Below, one piece after another: positions 1-8,391 of a stretch of DNA of 64,000 nucleotides; the stretch's first letter is position 1; each line of letters opens with the position of its first letter. The notes under the pieces were generated by a model that ran no database searches, had not been told where the DNA came from, and saw nothing but the letters and a program-made list of their open reading frames with translations. Location: NCBI RefSeq assembly GCF_001426185.1, contig NZ_LMRP01000004.1, positions 382,405 to 446,404 of the forward strand, given 5' to 3'. The DNA is from Rhodococcus sp. Leaf247. Lineage in GTDB: Bacteria > Actinomycetota > Actinomycetes > Mycobacteriales > Mycobacteriaceae. The translations under genes were made by a program, and so were the position numbers.

Positions 1-105
<105 letters not shown>

Positions 106-125
106 CTCTGTTTCCAGTCCTTCAC

Positions 126-197
126 CCCCCCGCGAGTACGTCGATAGTGTCGTGAAAAGCCCCTCGGGCACGACAGTCCGGACGTACTCGCGGGGGG
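126..197. terminator. Bidirectional hairpin terminator between aroG and the kinase
   Basis: A perfect 17-bp inverted repeat (126-142 with 181-197) frames a 38-nt interior. The interior holds a second, 7-bp inverted repeat (148-154 TGTCGTG with 169-175 CACGACA), giving a nested hairpin. It fills the gap between two convergent genes. There is no clear T-run, which is common for actinobacterial terminators. Confidence 0.75.
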
Positions 198-208
198 TTC
201 TCCGTATC

Positions 209-2221
209 TCAGGGGAGTGAGACGAGGGTGACCGTGCTGTTCGGTTCGACGCGATCGCCCTGGCCCGGGTTCTGGGTGATGACGAGGGACCGATCCGTCG
301 TCGCCAGCTGACGGACGACGACGGTCAGTCCCAGACGCTCGAGCTCCGCCCTGGCCGATCCCACGGTCCGACCCAGCAGCGACGGCAGCGTCACGGCCGT
401 CGACACCTGCAGTGCCACGCTGGAGCCGGCGGTGACGGTGGCGCCGCCCCCCGGGTTCGTGCCGATGACCTTGCCGCCGTCGACCTCGGCGTCGAAGACC
501 TTCTCGACGGAGCCGACGACGATGCCGACCCGGTCGAGTTCGGCGCGTGCCTCTGCCTCGGTGCGGCCCGCGACATCGGGGATGTCGACCGGCGGAGCGC
601 CCTTGCTGGTGAGGACACGGACCTCGCTACCGACGGGAAGCACCGTGCCGGGCGCCGGGTCGAGTGCGGCGATGTCCCCCACAGGAGCGGTGCTGCTGAA
701 CGCCTCTCCACCGTCGACGGGAACGAAGGTCCGCTCACGCAGAGCGGCATCGACGGCAGCCGCCGCGCTGCTGCCGGCGAGGGTGGGAACGGACGGGCGC
801 CCCTGAGAAACGAGAAGGGTCACGGTCTCGCCCTTGGCGATCCGTGACCCGGGCGCAGGCTCGGTTCCGAGTAATCGATCCACCGGATCGGAATCGGTGT
901 ACCTGCCTTCCGTCGTGACGGACAGGTCGGCCGACTCGATGGCGGAGATCGCGGCGGATCGGTCGAGGCCCTCGATCGACGGGACCGCCGTGAACCTGCC
1001 GGAGCCTGCCCACCATCCGACGGTGCCCAGGAGGACGGCGACCACGACGACGATGGCCAGCCACACCAGGGCCAGGCGACGGGAGCGGCGCTTGTCCGCG
1101 TCGAAGTCGGGGAAGGCGAAGGCGCGTTTGTCCACCGGTTCGGCGGCGGTGGCGCGGCGCTCGTCCTCGCCGCCGCGGGCAGTGGCCGTCGTGACCATTC
1201 TGGTGTGCTGCATGCCCGACGACGGCGGCGCGTGACCCATGGACTCGGCGGGGACGGACACGATCTCCGTCTCCGGGGTTCGCGGAGCCTGCGGGGCGTA
1301 GGGCCGGGGAGCGTCGACGGTTTCCGCGCTCAGGTGCTCGGCGGAGCGGGAGGGAGAAGGCACGCGGTACTGGGGGAGCCCCAACATCCGGGTGACCGAC
1401 CGCATCGCGTCGCCCATGACCGCGGCGTCCCGGAATCTGTCGTCCGGACGGCGCTGTGTCGCGTCGCGCACGAGGGCGTCCAGGTGGGGCGGAATCCCCG
1501 AGATGACCGAGCTCGGGGCCGGAACGTCGTTCTCGATGCGCTGGTACGCGATGGAGAGGGAGGTGTCGCCCTGGAACGGCGTGCGTCCGGTCAACACCTC
1601 GAACAGGAGGATCCCTGCGGAGTAGACGTCGCTGCGCGCGTCCCCTGCACCGACCGTCACCTGTTCCGGCGACAGGTAGGCCGCGGTGCCGAGGATGACG
1701 CTGTTGGACGTCGTGGTCGCCGCGGCGACGGCCCGCACCAATCCGAAGTCCGCGATCTTGACCTCGCCGGAATCGGAGATCAGGACGTTCTCGGGTTTGA
1801 CGTCCCTGTGCACCAGGCCGCCGCGGTGCGCGACGGCGAGGCCGTCGAGAACGGGTTGGAGAACGGCGACCGCCGCGTGCGGAGGCATCGGTCCACGCTC
1901 GCGGAGGAGTTCGCGCAGGGTCCCGCCCTCGACCAGTTCCATGACGAGGAACGCGTGCTCTCCGTCGCGGCCGTGGTCGTACACGGCGACCAATCCCGGG
2001 TGGCTGAGACGTGCCACGGCACGCGCTTCGAACTCGAACCGTCGGACGAACTCCGGATCGGCGGCGAACTGCGGGTCCATGATCTTGATGGCCACGGGGC
2101 GGTCGAGGCGCAGATCGAGACCGCGGTACACCGTCGACATCCCGCCTCGTGCGATCGGGGCGTCGACGCGGTAGCGCCGATCCAGCAGCGCACCGAGCAG
2201 CGACCGACCTGACGTTGTCAC
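209..2221 (-). CDS. pknL: Membrane Ser/Thr protein kinase with four PASTA domains (PknL-like)
   Basis: Receptor-type Hanks kinase of 670 aa. The cytoplasmic kinase domain (about 15-280) has the ATP-binding lysine in VAIKIMD (K46), HRDVKPEN with catalytic D140, DFG (D158), an activation loop with three adjacent threonines (170-172) and GTAAYLSPEQ. A Pro-rich juxtamembrane linker leads to a transmembrane helix (383-405), then four PASTA repeats (about 411-670) that in this family sense peptidoglycan fragments. Position next to aroG and divergent from an Rv2175c-like gene identifies it as the PknL orthologue. M. tuberculosis PknL is much shorter and lacks PASTA repeats, so this is the longer, corynebacterial-style form. 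It probably phosphorylates the divergent HTH protein and envelope or division proteins; that is inference. Confidence 0.9.
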   Translation of the reverse strand: MTTSGRSLLGALLDRRYRVDAPIARGGMSTVYRGLDLRLDRPVAIKIMDPQFAADPEFVRRFEFEARAVARLSHPGLVAVYDHGRDGEHAFLVMELVEGGTLRELLRERGPMPPHAAVAVLQPVLDGLAVAHRGGLVHRDVKPENVLISDSGEVKIADFGLVRAVAAATTTSNSVILGTAAYLSPEQVTVGAGDARSDVYSAGILLFEVLTGRTPFQGDTSLSIAYQRIENDVPAPSSVISGIPPHLDALVRDATQRRPDDRFRDAAVMGDAMRSVTRMLGLPQYRVPSPSRSAEHLSAETVDAPRPYAPQAPRTPETEIVSVPAESMGHAPPSSGMQHTRMVTTATARGGEDERRATAAEPVDKRAFAFPDFDADKRRSRRLALVWLAIVVVVAVLLGTVGWWAGSGRFTAVPSIEGLDRSAAISAIESADLSVTTEGRYTDSDPVDRLLGTEPAPGSRIAKGETVTLLVSQGRPSVPTLAGSSAAAAVDAALRERTFVPVDGGEAFSSTAPVGDIAALDPAPGTVLPVGSEVRVLTSKGAPPVDIPDVAGRTEAEARAELDRVGIVVGSVEKVFDAEVDGGKVIGTNPGGGATVTAGSSVALQVSTAVTLPSLLGRTVGSARAELERLGLTVVVRQLATTDRSLVITQNPGQGDRVEPNSTVTLVSLP

Positions 2222-2271
2222 CTGCGCCTACTTTCCTTCTCGATCGGAGAGACCACGGTCGATGGTAGCCA

Positions 2272-2307
2272 GTGTGACGCGTGGGGTCTGCGCCCGATGC
2301 GTCACAC
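2272..2307. promoter_or_regulatory. Inverted repeat in the pknL / Rv2175c-like divergent region
   Basis: Perfect 9-bp arms GTGTGACGC (2272-2280) and GCGTCACAC (2299-2307) are separated by 18 bp. They lie between the two divergent starts and just upstream of the proposed plus-strand -35 box. This could be an operator for a regulator acting on one or both genes. No binding protein can be named. Confidence 0.4.
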
Positions 2308-2318
2308 CGGGCTCGGAA

Positions 2319-2347
2319 TTGTTCTTGTCGGGCGCCGTGACTACGTT
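2319..2347 (+). promoter_or_regulatory. Probable leaderless promoter for the Rv2175c-like gene
   Basis: TTGTTC (2319-2324), a 17-bp spacer, and TACGTT (2342-2347). The -10 ends 6 nt before GTG 2354, so transcription would start at or next to the start codon. This argues for the GTG rather than the in-frame ATG at 2297, which lies upstream of the promoter. Confidence 0.5.
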
Positions 2348-2353
2348 TGTCGC

Positions 2354-2722
2354 GTGAGTGCGCTTCCCTACTGTGACGATGTTCTTCCCGCCGACGAGGT
2401 GCTGGTGCCGCTTGCCGACGCCGCCGACCTGCTGGGCATCACCGTCACGCGACTGCATCAATTGATCCGCGAGCACAAGTTGATCGCCGTCCGCAGAGAC
2501 CGCGTGGTGTGTGTCCCCGCGAAGTTCCTCGGCACGGACGGCCAACCGCTCAAGCACCTCGCCGGTGCCATCGCCGTGCTGCTCGACGGTGGCTACAACC
2601 ACCCGGCGATCCTCCGATGGCTGTTCACCCCGGACGACACGCTGCCCGGCACCCCGGTCGACGTGCTCCGCGGCGATCATGCCCGCGAGATCATCCGGCG
2701 CGCACAAGCGATGGCTTTCTGA
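2354..2722 (+). CDS. Rv2175c-like helix-turn-helix DNA-binding protein, probable PknL substrate
   Basis: About 122 aa. The N-terminal half carries a winged-HTH-like segment (PLADAADLLGITVTRLHQLI). The C-terminal half holds the family signature LDGGY...ILRWLFTPDD and ends in REIIRRAQAMAF, nearly identical to the end of M. tuberculosis Rv2175c. The Rv2175c family is a DNA-binding protein phosphorylated by PknL, and the gene is divergent from pknL here as there. GTG 2354 is chosen because a promoter-like TTGTTC-N17-TACGTT ends 6 nt before it; an alternative ATG at 2297 would add 19 residues. Confidence 0.85.
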   Translation: MSALPYCDDVLPADEVLVPLADAADLLGITVTRLHQLIREHKLIAVRRDRVVCVPAKFLGTDGQPLKHLAGAIAVLLDGGYNHPAILRWLFTPDDTLPGTPVDVLRGDHAREIIRRAQAMAF

Positions 2723-2735
2723 CCGGAAGATCGGC

Positions 2736-3728
2736 TCATCCTGCGGAGCGCAGCGACACCGTGCTGCCGGCCCGCACCAGCAGACCTCGGCCCGCAGCGG
2801 TGGCTGCCACCCGCGCGCGTCGGGAATTGCCCACGCTCGCTCGCGTCGACAGGCACCGGTAGCCGTCACTCTCGACGGCTTCGAGAATGTCGCGATACAG
2901 AGCGAAGGCGACGGCAATGCCGTCCCGTGCACGCGGCTCGAGAAGTTGTATGCCGGATTCGGCGGTGCGGTACAGCGCGCGAGTGGTGGCGATGATGTCA
3001 GCCAACGCACGGACGACGCGTGGGTCGACGTTTCCCGTCCGGCGGCACCACCACAGCAGGTCTTCGTCCACACCGAAGGCGCTCAACACGTCGCCGGGGA
3101 GGTAGATGCGGTCGCGAGCGAGGTCCTCGCCGGCGTCGCGGACGAAGTTCGTCACTTGGAAGGCCTCGCCCAGGGCCGACGCGGTGGGGCGCGCCTCCTC
3201 GACCGGGCACACGGTCCCGAGGATCGGAAGCATCTGCAGCCCGATGACGGCCGCCGACCCGTACATGTAGGTCTTCAACTCGTCCATGGTCGCGTAGCGA
3301 TCCTTGTAGATCGACGAGTGCGGAACGTCCATGCGCATCGACGTCATGAAGGCCGTGAAGTACTCGGCGGGAATGTCGAACCGTCGAGCGGTGTCGAACA
3401 GGGCGGCGAGGATCAGCTCGTTGCGTCGGTCGGGTCCGTTGGACGCGACGCTCACGTGCGCGTCCGGTGACGCGAGTCCGGCGTCGAGGCGCTCCTCGAT
3501 GCGGGTGAGGAGTGCGAGGTCGTCGGCTACTGCGTCGGCATCGTCACGCTCGGCGATCATGTCGACGTCGATAATGTCGTCGACCATGCGGGCGAAGGCG
3601 TAGAGAGCATGCACGGCCGGGCGTCGGTCCGCGGGTAGCAACCGCGTCGCCAGGAAGTACGTCTTGCCGTGTTCGCGCGCAACGTCGCGGCACAGCGCAT
3701 AGGCCTCGGCGAGGTCTGAGTCGGTCAC
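2736..3728 (-). CDS. crtB: Phytoene synthase
   Basis: Condenses two geranylgeranyl diphosphates to phytoene, the committed carotenoid step. The 330-aa protein has both aspartate-rich motifs of the squalene/phytoene synthase family: DDIID (50-54) and RDAGED (197-202), followed by RIYLP. The GTG start overlaps the mptA stop as GTGA, indicating translational coupling. The reading frame stays open far upstream (to about 5453), but that part is the shadow of mptA. crtB is last in the crtE-crtI-mptA-crtB operon. Confidence 0.93.
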   Translation of the reverse strand: MTDSDLAEAYALCRDVAREHGKTYFLATRLLPADRRPAVHALYAFARMVDDIIDVDMIAERDDADAVADDLALLTRIEERLDAGLASPDAHVSVASNGPDRRNELILAALFDTARRFDIPAEYFTAFMTSMRMDVPHSSIYKDRYATMDELKTYMYGSAAVIGLQMLPILGTVCPVEEARPTASALGEAFQVTNFVRDAGEDLARDRIYLPGDVLSAFGVDEDLLWWCRRTGNVDPRVVRALADIIATTRALYRTAESGIQLLEPRARDGIAVAFALYRDILEAVESDGYRCLSTRASVGNSRRARVAATAAGRGLLVRAGSTVSLRSAG

Positions 3729-5392
3729 GCTCGGTTCTGCTCCTCGGTGTGGTCCGGAGCCTCGTCGCGAGTGTCGGTCCGAGTGCTCGGGGGAGTCGTC
3801 GTGGGGACGAACGTGTTTTCGTGCTCGGGATGGGTGACCGACCGCAGACGCAACGGGTCGACGGTGCGGAGTGACAGCGCTGCGACGACGCCCGCGAAGG
3901 TCGCGAGGACGACGTGCGGGAACGTGTAGAGCCCGATGGATCCGTCGGGCTGGAACACGAGCATGAGCCACGCCGACAGTCCCACCAGCACGGTGAGCGT
4001 GGTCGTGCTCATGGTGAGCCCGGCAGCCACGGCCAACGGCCACGAGTAGTACCAGGGCAGCGCGGCAGGCGACAGGATCACGATGGCCACGAGTGAGACC
4101 AGGATGCCGAGCAGGGCGCCGCGCTCGGAGTGCCGTGAGCGCCACCAGGCCGCGGCCAGGATCACGGCCAAGGCGACTGCACACAGCATGCGCGTCACTT
4201 CGAGGACAGGACCGAGGCGCGCCCCGGTGAACCAGCCGGTCCCGACGGTGACGAGATGCGCCAGGATCGTGGGCAGGGACAGCCAGTTGATGATCTTCGC
4301 CGAGCCGGAGAGCGCCGTCAGCCAGCCCAGGCCCACCCCGGCTGCGACCGAGGCGACGACGAACACGCCGAGAAATACGGCGAAGCCCGTGCCGGCGGTT
4401 CTGGCGAACACCAGGAGGACGTGCTGGCGGCGAGGTGGGTCTCCGCGTTCGGCGCGCGCCTCGTTGTCGATGCGCAGTCGCTCGCGTTCGTGCAGCATCC
4501 AGATCCACACCAGGAAGGGAAGTGCGATGCCGGCAGTGGCCTTGATGGCGACCGCCACGGCGACAAGTCCCATTCCGGCGACGTGACGACGGTCCAGCAC
4601 CGCGGCGATGCCGGCAGTCATCAATCCGACCATCAGCATCTCGTTGTGGACGCCGCCGATGAGGTGGATGAGCACGAGGGGATTGAGGACGGCCAACCAC
4701 AGTGCGACGGACGGGTCGGCGCCGAAGTGCCGGGCGATCCGAGGTACCGCCCACATGGTCAGCGCGAGGCCGGGGAGCATGGTCAACCGCAACAACATCG
4801 TGCCTGCGATGACGTTGTCGCCCGTCAGGGAGGTGATTCCCTCGCCCAGCAGCAGGAAGAGCGGGCCGTACGGCGCTGTGGTGGTGGTCCAGACGTTGCT
4901 GACGTTGTCCAGCAGCACACCGGGATTGGCGACGGGACCGACGGCGTAGGGGTCGAAGCCGTCGCGGAGCAGAGCGCCCTGCGCGAGGTAGGAGTACGCG
5001 TCGCGGCTGAACATGGGGACCGACAGCAGCAGGGGCGCCGTCCAGATGGGGACGACCCATCGCAGCTGATGCACGGTGGTGCGGTGGCCGAGCGTCGAGC
5101 GGCCCAAGCGCACCCAGGCCGCGATCATGAGCAGGACGCCGATCCACACCATGACGGTCGACAGCACCAGGCCGTGCCCGAATCTGAGCCACGACAGATG
5201 CATGGCCTCGAGAAGCGGATCCCGGCGGCGCACCGCGCCCGACCCGAAACCACCGAACGTGATCAGTGCCGAACCGGCGAGCCCGACGAGCGTCGCCCGT
5301 CCGGCGCGTCCCCCGAAGAACTGTCGAATCGAGCGCCAGCGCGCCGATTCCTCGGTGCCGTCCGTGGCCCGGATAGGGGAGGACGTCGTCAT
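3725..5392 (-). CDS. mptA: Alpha-1,6-mannosyltransferase, GT-C family (MptA-like)
   Basis: Polytopic 555-aa polyprenol-phosphomannose-dependent mannosyltransferase that extends the mannan core of lipomannan and lipoarabinomannan on the outer face of the membrane. About a dozen hydrophobic segments run the length of the protein. The GT-C-type acidic motif (MFSRDAYSYLAQG) lies in the first external loop, followed by YGPLF and GGVHNEMLM. It occupies the position of Rv2174 (mptA), two genes from the kinase. ATG 5392 is preceded by GGGGAGGAAC; the frame is open upstream but overlaps crtI. It is sandwiched between crtI (104-nt gap) and crtB (4-bp overlap), so it is probably co-transcribed with carotenoid genes. 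MptB is the alternative family member. Confidence 0.87.
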   Translation of the reverse strand: MTTSSPIRATDGTEESARWRSIRQFFGGRAGRATLVGLAGSALITFGGFGSGAVRRRDPLLEAMHLSWLRFGHGLVLSTVMVWIGVLLMIAAWVRLGRSTLGHRTTVHQLRWVVPIWTAPLLLSVPMFSRDAYSYLAQGALLRDGFDPYAVGPVANPGVLLDNVSNVWTTTTAPYGPLFLLLGEGITSLTGDNVIAGTMLLRLTMLPGLALTMWAVPRIARHFGADPSVALWLAVLNPLVLIHLIGGVHNEMLMVGLMTAGIAAVLDRRHVAGMGLVAVAVAIKATAGIALPFLVWIWMLHERERLRIDNEARAERGDPPRRQHVLLVFARTAGTGFAVFLGVFVVASVAAGVGLGWLTALSGSAKIINWLSLPTILAHLVTVGTGWFTGARLGPVLEVTRMLCAVALAVILAAAWWRSRHSERGALLGILVSLVAIVILSPAALPWYYSWPLAVAAGLTMSTTTLTVLVGLSAWLMLVFQPDGSIGLYTFPHVVLATFAGVVAALSLRTVDPLRLRSVTHPEHENTFVPTTTPPSTRTDTRDEAPDHTEEQNRA

Positions 5393-5496
5393 GTTCCTCC
5401 CCGGAAGACGTGACATGGCCGGCCGCCGAACAGGCGACCGAGCGCGGACGCATGTGAGTTTAGAGGCATCCGCCGGGAAGACGTACCGGCCCGCCG

Positions 5497-7065
5497 TCAG
5501 AGTGCGACGCGAGCCGACCGCTTGACCGACGGGTCGATGCGTTCGGCCGCCAATCTTCCCGAGATCAACACCGTCGGAACGCCCACTCCGGGTGTGGTTC
5601 CGCATCCCGCCAGAACGATGTTGTCGGCACCTTTCACCAGGTTGCGACGACGGAACGGTCCGGTCTGCCGGAAGATGTGCGATGCGGAGAACGGCGTGCC
5701 GGCGACCATTCCCTGATCGAGCCACGTCTGCGGGGTGTCGATGTGGTCGATCTCGAGGTGCTCGGACACTCCGGTGTATCCACGCTTCTCCATCTCGAGG
5801 AGTAGCTCGCGGACGTACGCATCGGTGATGGCAGGCCAGTCCAGGGGCGCGCTGTCGAGATTGGGGCACGGCGCGAGGATGGAGATCGGCTCCTGCACCA
5901 CGCCGTCGTGAGTGACACGCAGGCCGGGATCGGTGACCGACGTACGCGTGATCAGCAGGGACGGATCCGACATCAAGCGACCGCGGCCACGGGACGCGGT
6001 CAGTTCACGGAACGTCTCGGCCCAGTTGTGGCCGAAGTCGATGACGTGGTGCGATCGCGACGACCAGCCGGCGGTGACGTCGACGGGAACGCGTCCGTGG
6101 AACACGACGGCAGACGGTGACGCTCTGACCTTCCGGCGGAAGGTGATGCCCGCGGTGGCGAGCAGCCGGTCGGTGATCAGCAGGTCGGGAGTGAGGATCA
6201 ACGAGTCGCAGGTGATCCTGCCGCCGTCCTCGGTGACGACGGCCCTGGCGCGCGAGCCGCCCATCTCCACGCTGCGGACACCGGTGTTCAGTTCCAGTCG
6301 GCCACCCGCGCCGACGAATGCGTCTGCCATGGCCTGGGCGATGGTCTGCATGCCGCCCTCGGGGAACGTCACACCCAGCGAGGTGTCCATGTGCGCGATC
6401 GCGGAGTAGACACCCAGAGCTTTCTCGGGTGCGACACCGGCGTACAGAGCCTGGAAGGTGAAGATCCGACGCAAGCGGGGATCCGAGATCAACGCGTCGA
6501 TACGCTTGCCCAACTTGGCGAATCCGCCGAGGCGTAGCAACGTCAGAGTGTTCGCACGGGCCTTCTTCTCCGCGACCAGGTCGAGCGGTGAGTCGAAGTT
6601 GTCGTCGATGTACCTATCGAATTCGGCGTCGAACATCGACCCCAGCCAGGCGCGCAGCGTCCGGTATCGCTGTGCTTCGTCGGGGCCGCACTTCTCCTCG
6701 ACCTCGGCGATCATCCGTTCGGGGTTCGAGTGCACGTCGATCGTGGTGCCGTCGGCGAAACGCGTGTGATAGGCCGGGTGGAGCGCGTGCAGACGTAGTT
6801 GCGGCGTCGTCGATTCCCGGGTCGCGCCGACCGCGGCGAGCGCCTGATCGATGAGGTGCGGCATCGTCAGCACGCTGGCGCCGGTGTCGATCCGATACCC
6901 GGGTGCCGCGACGGAGCCCACCCGGCCGCCGACGGAGTCCGACTTCTCGAGCAGGGTGACCTCGCGGCCGGTTCCGCGCAGGTGCAGTGCGGCGGCCAGG
7001 CCGGACAACCCCGCCCCGACGACGACCACGTGATCGGTGGGTCCGGACACTGTCGCACGGGTCAT
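5497..7065 (-). CDS. crtI: Phytoene desaturase (lycopene-forming)
   Basis: FAD-dependent CrtI-type desaturase of 522 aa that converts phytoene towards lycopene. An N-terminal dinucleotide-binding motif (VVVGAGLSGLAAALHL, about 15-30) is followed by the VGGRVGS stretch, and the C-terminus has the family signature LAGCGTTPGVGVPTVLISG. ATG 7065 overlaps the crtE stop in ATGA. It lies between crtE and mptA in one operon with crtB. Confidence 0.93.
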   Translation of the reverse strand: MTRATVSGPTDHVVVVGAGLSGLAAALHLRGTGREVTLLEKSDSVGGRVGSVAAPGYRIDTGASVLTMPHLIDQALAAVGATRESTTPQLRLHALHPAYHTRFADGTTIDVHSNPERMIAEVEEKCGPDEAQRYRTLRAWLGSMFDAEFDRYIDDNFDSPLDLVAEKKARANTLTLLRLGGFAKLGKRIDALISDPRLRRIFTFQALYAGVAPEKALGVYSAIAHMDTSLGVTFPEGGMQTIAQAMADAFVGAGGRLELNTGVRSVEMGGSRARAVVTEDGGRITCDSLILTPDLLITDRLLATAGITFRRKVRASPSAVVFHGRVPVDVTAGWSSRSHHVIDFGHNWAETFRELTASRGRGRLMSDPSLLITRTSVTDPGLRVTHDGVVQEPISILAPCPNLDSAPLDWPAITDAYVRELLLEMEKRGYTGVSEHLEIDHIDTPQTWLDQGMVAGTPFSASHIFRQTGPFRRRNLVKGADNIVLAGCGTTPGVGVPTVLISGRLAAERIDPSVKRSARVAL

Positions 7066-8183
7066 GAACTTCTCCTGGTTGCTGTGTACGCCATGGCGGT
7101 GAGGCGGGCCTTGGCGTCCGCGGTGACGTTCGACGCGTCGAGGGCGGCGAGTGCGCTCTCCGTCAGTGCTGTGATGCGTCGTTCGACGTCCTCGACCGCG
7201 CCGAGGTCGACGATGTGGGCGCGAAGGACGTCGACCTCCTCGTCGGAGATATCGGTGCCGAGTCCTGCGCGGAGCCGGGCGGCGGCTGCCGGTGCGCTGC
7301 GATCGGCCTCGCCGAGTGCGGCGGCCATGAGCACCGTCCGCTTGCCCTCACGGAGGTCGTCTCCCGACGGCTTCCCGGTGACGGCGGGATCACCGAACAC
7401 ACCCAGAAGGTCGTCCCGAAGCTGGAAGGCGACGCCGATATCGGCGCCGAACGTGCTGTAGACCGACTGCAGATCCTCGCCCGCTCCGGCGAGCGCGGCG
7501 CCGATCAGCAGCGGCCGCTCCACCGTGTAGGCGGCCGTCTTGTAGCGATCGATCTGCAGGGCGGCCTCGAGTGAATCGTCCCCCCTCGCCTCGACGGCGA
7601 TGTCGAGCAGTTGCCCGCCCAGCACCTCGGTGCGCATCGCCGACCACACCGGAGTCAGGCGTCTCGCGGCGTCGGCGTCGAGGGCTGCGAAACGGACCAG
7701 ATCGTCGGCCCAGGTCAGCGCGAGGTCGCCGAGAATGATGGCCACCGACTCGCCGTACTTGTCGGAGTCTCCGCTCCACCCGGCGGCGCGATGCCGCTCG
7801 GCGAAGGTGACATGAACGGTGGGAAATCCGCGACGTGTCGACGAGCAGTCGATGATGTCGTCGTGCACCAGCGCGCAGCCCTGCACGAATTCGAGCGCCG
7901 CGAACACGTCGAGTGCGGCATCCGCCTCGACGCTGTGCGGGTCACCACCCGCGCCGATCCACCCCGTCCAGGCGAACGCGGGACGGATGCGCTTACCGCC
8001 GCGCAGAACGAAGGCCGCCAGTTCTTCCGCTGCCTCCGCGTAGATCGGGCCGACAGCGTCGATCGTGCTCTGCTGTGAGGCGATGAACGTACGCAACGAC
8101 CGTTCGACCGACGTCACGAACGATCCCTGAGGCCACTCGGAGCGGTCCGCGCCGACGGACGTGCTGGTGGACGTGTCGGACAT
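7062..8183 (-). CDS. crtE: Geranylgeranyl diphosphate synthase
   Basis: Trans-prenyltransferase of 373 aa supplying GGPP for CrtB. The first Asp-rich motif is DDIID at 108-112; the second is RDDLLGVFGD (D257, D258). It corresponds in position to idsA2 (Rv2173) of M. tuberculosis; linkage to crtI and crtB justifies the crtE name, and idsA would be equally acceptable. It is the first gene of the minus-strand carotenoid operon, with its promoter expected in the 208 bp before metF. A GGAGGAAA sequence lies about 30 nt upstream of ATG 8183, further than usual, so the exact start is less certain. Confidence 0.9.
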   Translation of the reverse strand: MSDTSTSTSVGADRSEWPQGSFVTSVERSLRTFIASQQSTIDAVGPIYAEAAEELAAFVLRGGKRIRPAFAWTGWIGAGGDPHSVEADAALDVFAALEFVQGCALVHDDIIDCSSTRRGFPTVHVTFAERHRAAGWSGDSDKYGESVAIILGDLALTWADDLVRFAALDADAARRLTPVWSAMRTEVLGGQLLDIAVEARGDDSLEAALQIDRYKTAAYTVERPLLIGAALAGAGEDLQSVYSTFGADIGVAFQLRDDLLGVFGDPAVTGKPSGDDLREGKRTVLMAAALGEADRSAPAAAARLRAGLGTDISDEEVDVLRAHIVDLGAVEDVERRITALTESALAALDASNVTADAKARLTAMAYTATRRSS

Positions 8184-8379
8184 GACCGGCGAGTGCGAGG
8201 CGGTGGACAGGATTTCCTCCGGTGATAGCTGCTGTGACGTAGGACGAGCGCATCTCGAGGTGATACGCAGAATCTTATCCGTCTATTCGGACACGACGGC
8301 TCGGGCGACGACTCGGCTCCCTGTGATCCACGGAACGCTGCGCCGCGGCCGGCGGGGAAGAGGCCCCGTCGGATGAATC

Positions 8380-8385
8380 TATGAT
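8380..8385 (+). promoter_or_regulatory. -10 box for a leaderless metF transcript
   Basis: TATGAT ends 6 nt before GTG 8392, the usual distance from a -10 box to the transcription start. This implies a leaderless mRNA and decides the start codon. No good -35 is visible, which is typical of actinobacteria. Confidence 0.55.
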
Positions 8386-8391
8386 GTGTGT

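Noticed and set aside
2272-2307. CRP-type site (TGTGA...TCACA)
   Set aside because: Half-sites are 18 or more bp apart rather than 6, so it does not fit a CRP/GlxR operator; kept only as an unspecified inverted repeat.
2736-5453. A 905-codon minus-strand frame that could suggest a fusion ending in phytoene synthase
   Set aside because: The upstream 575 codons are an Arg/Pro-rich shadow of mptA; GTG 3728 overlaps the mptA stop and begins the family N-terminus.
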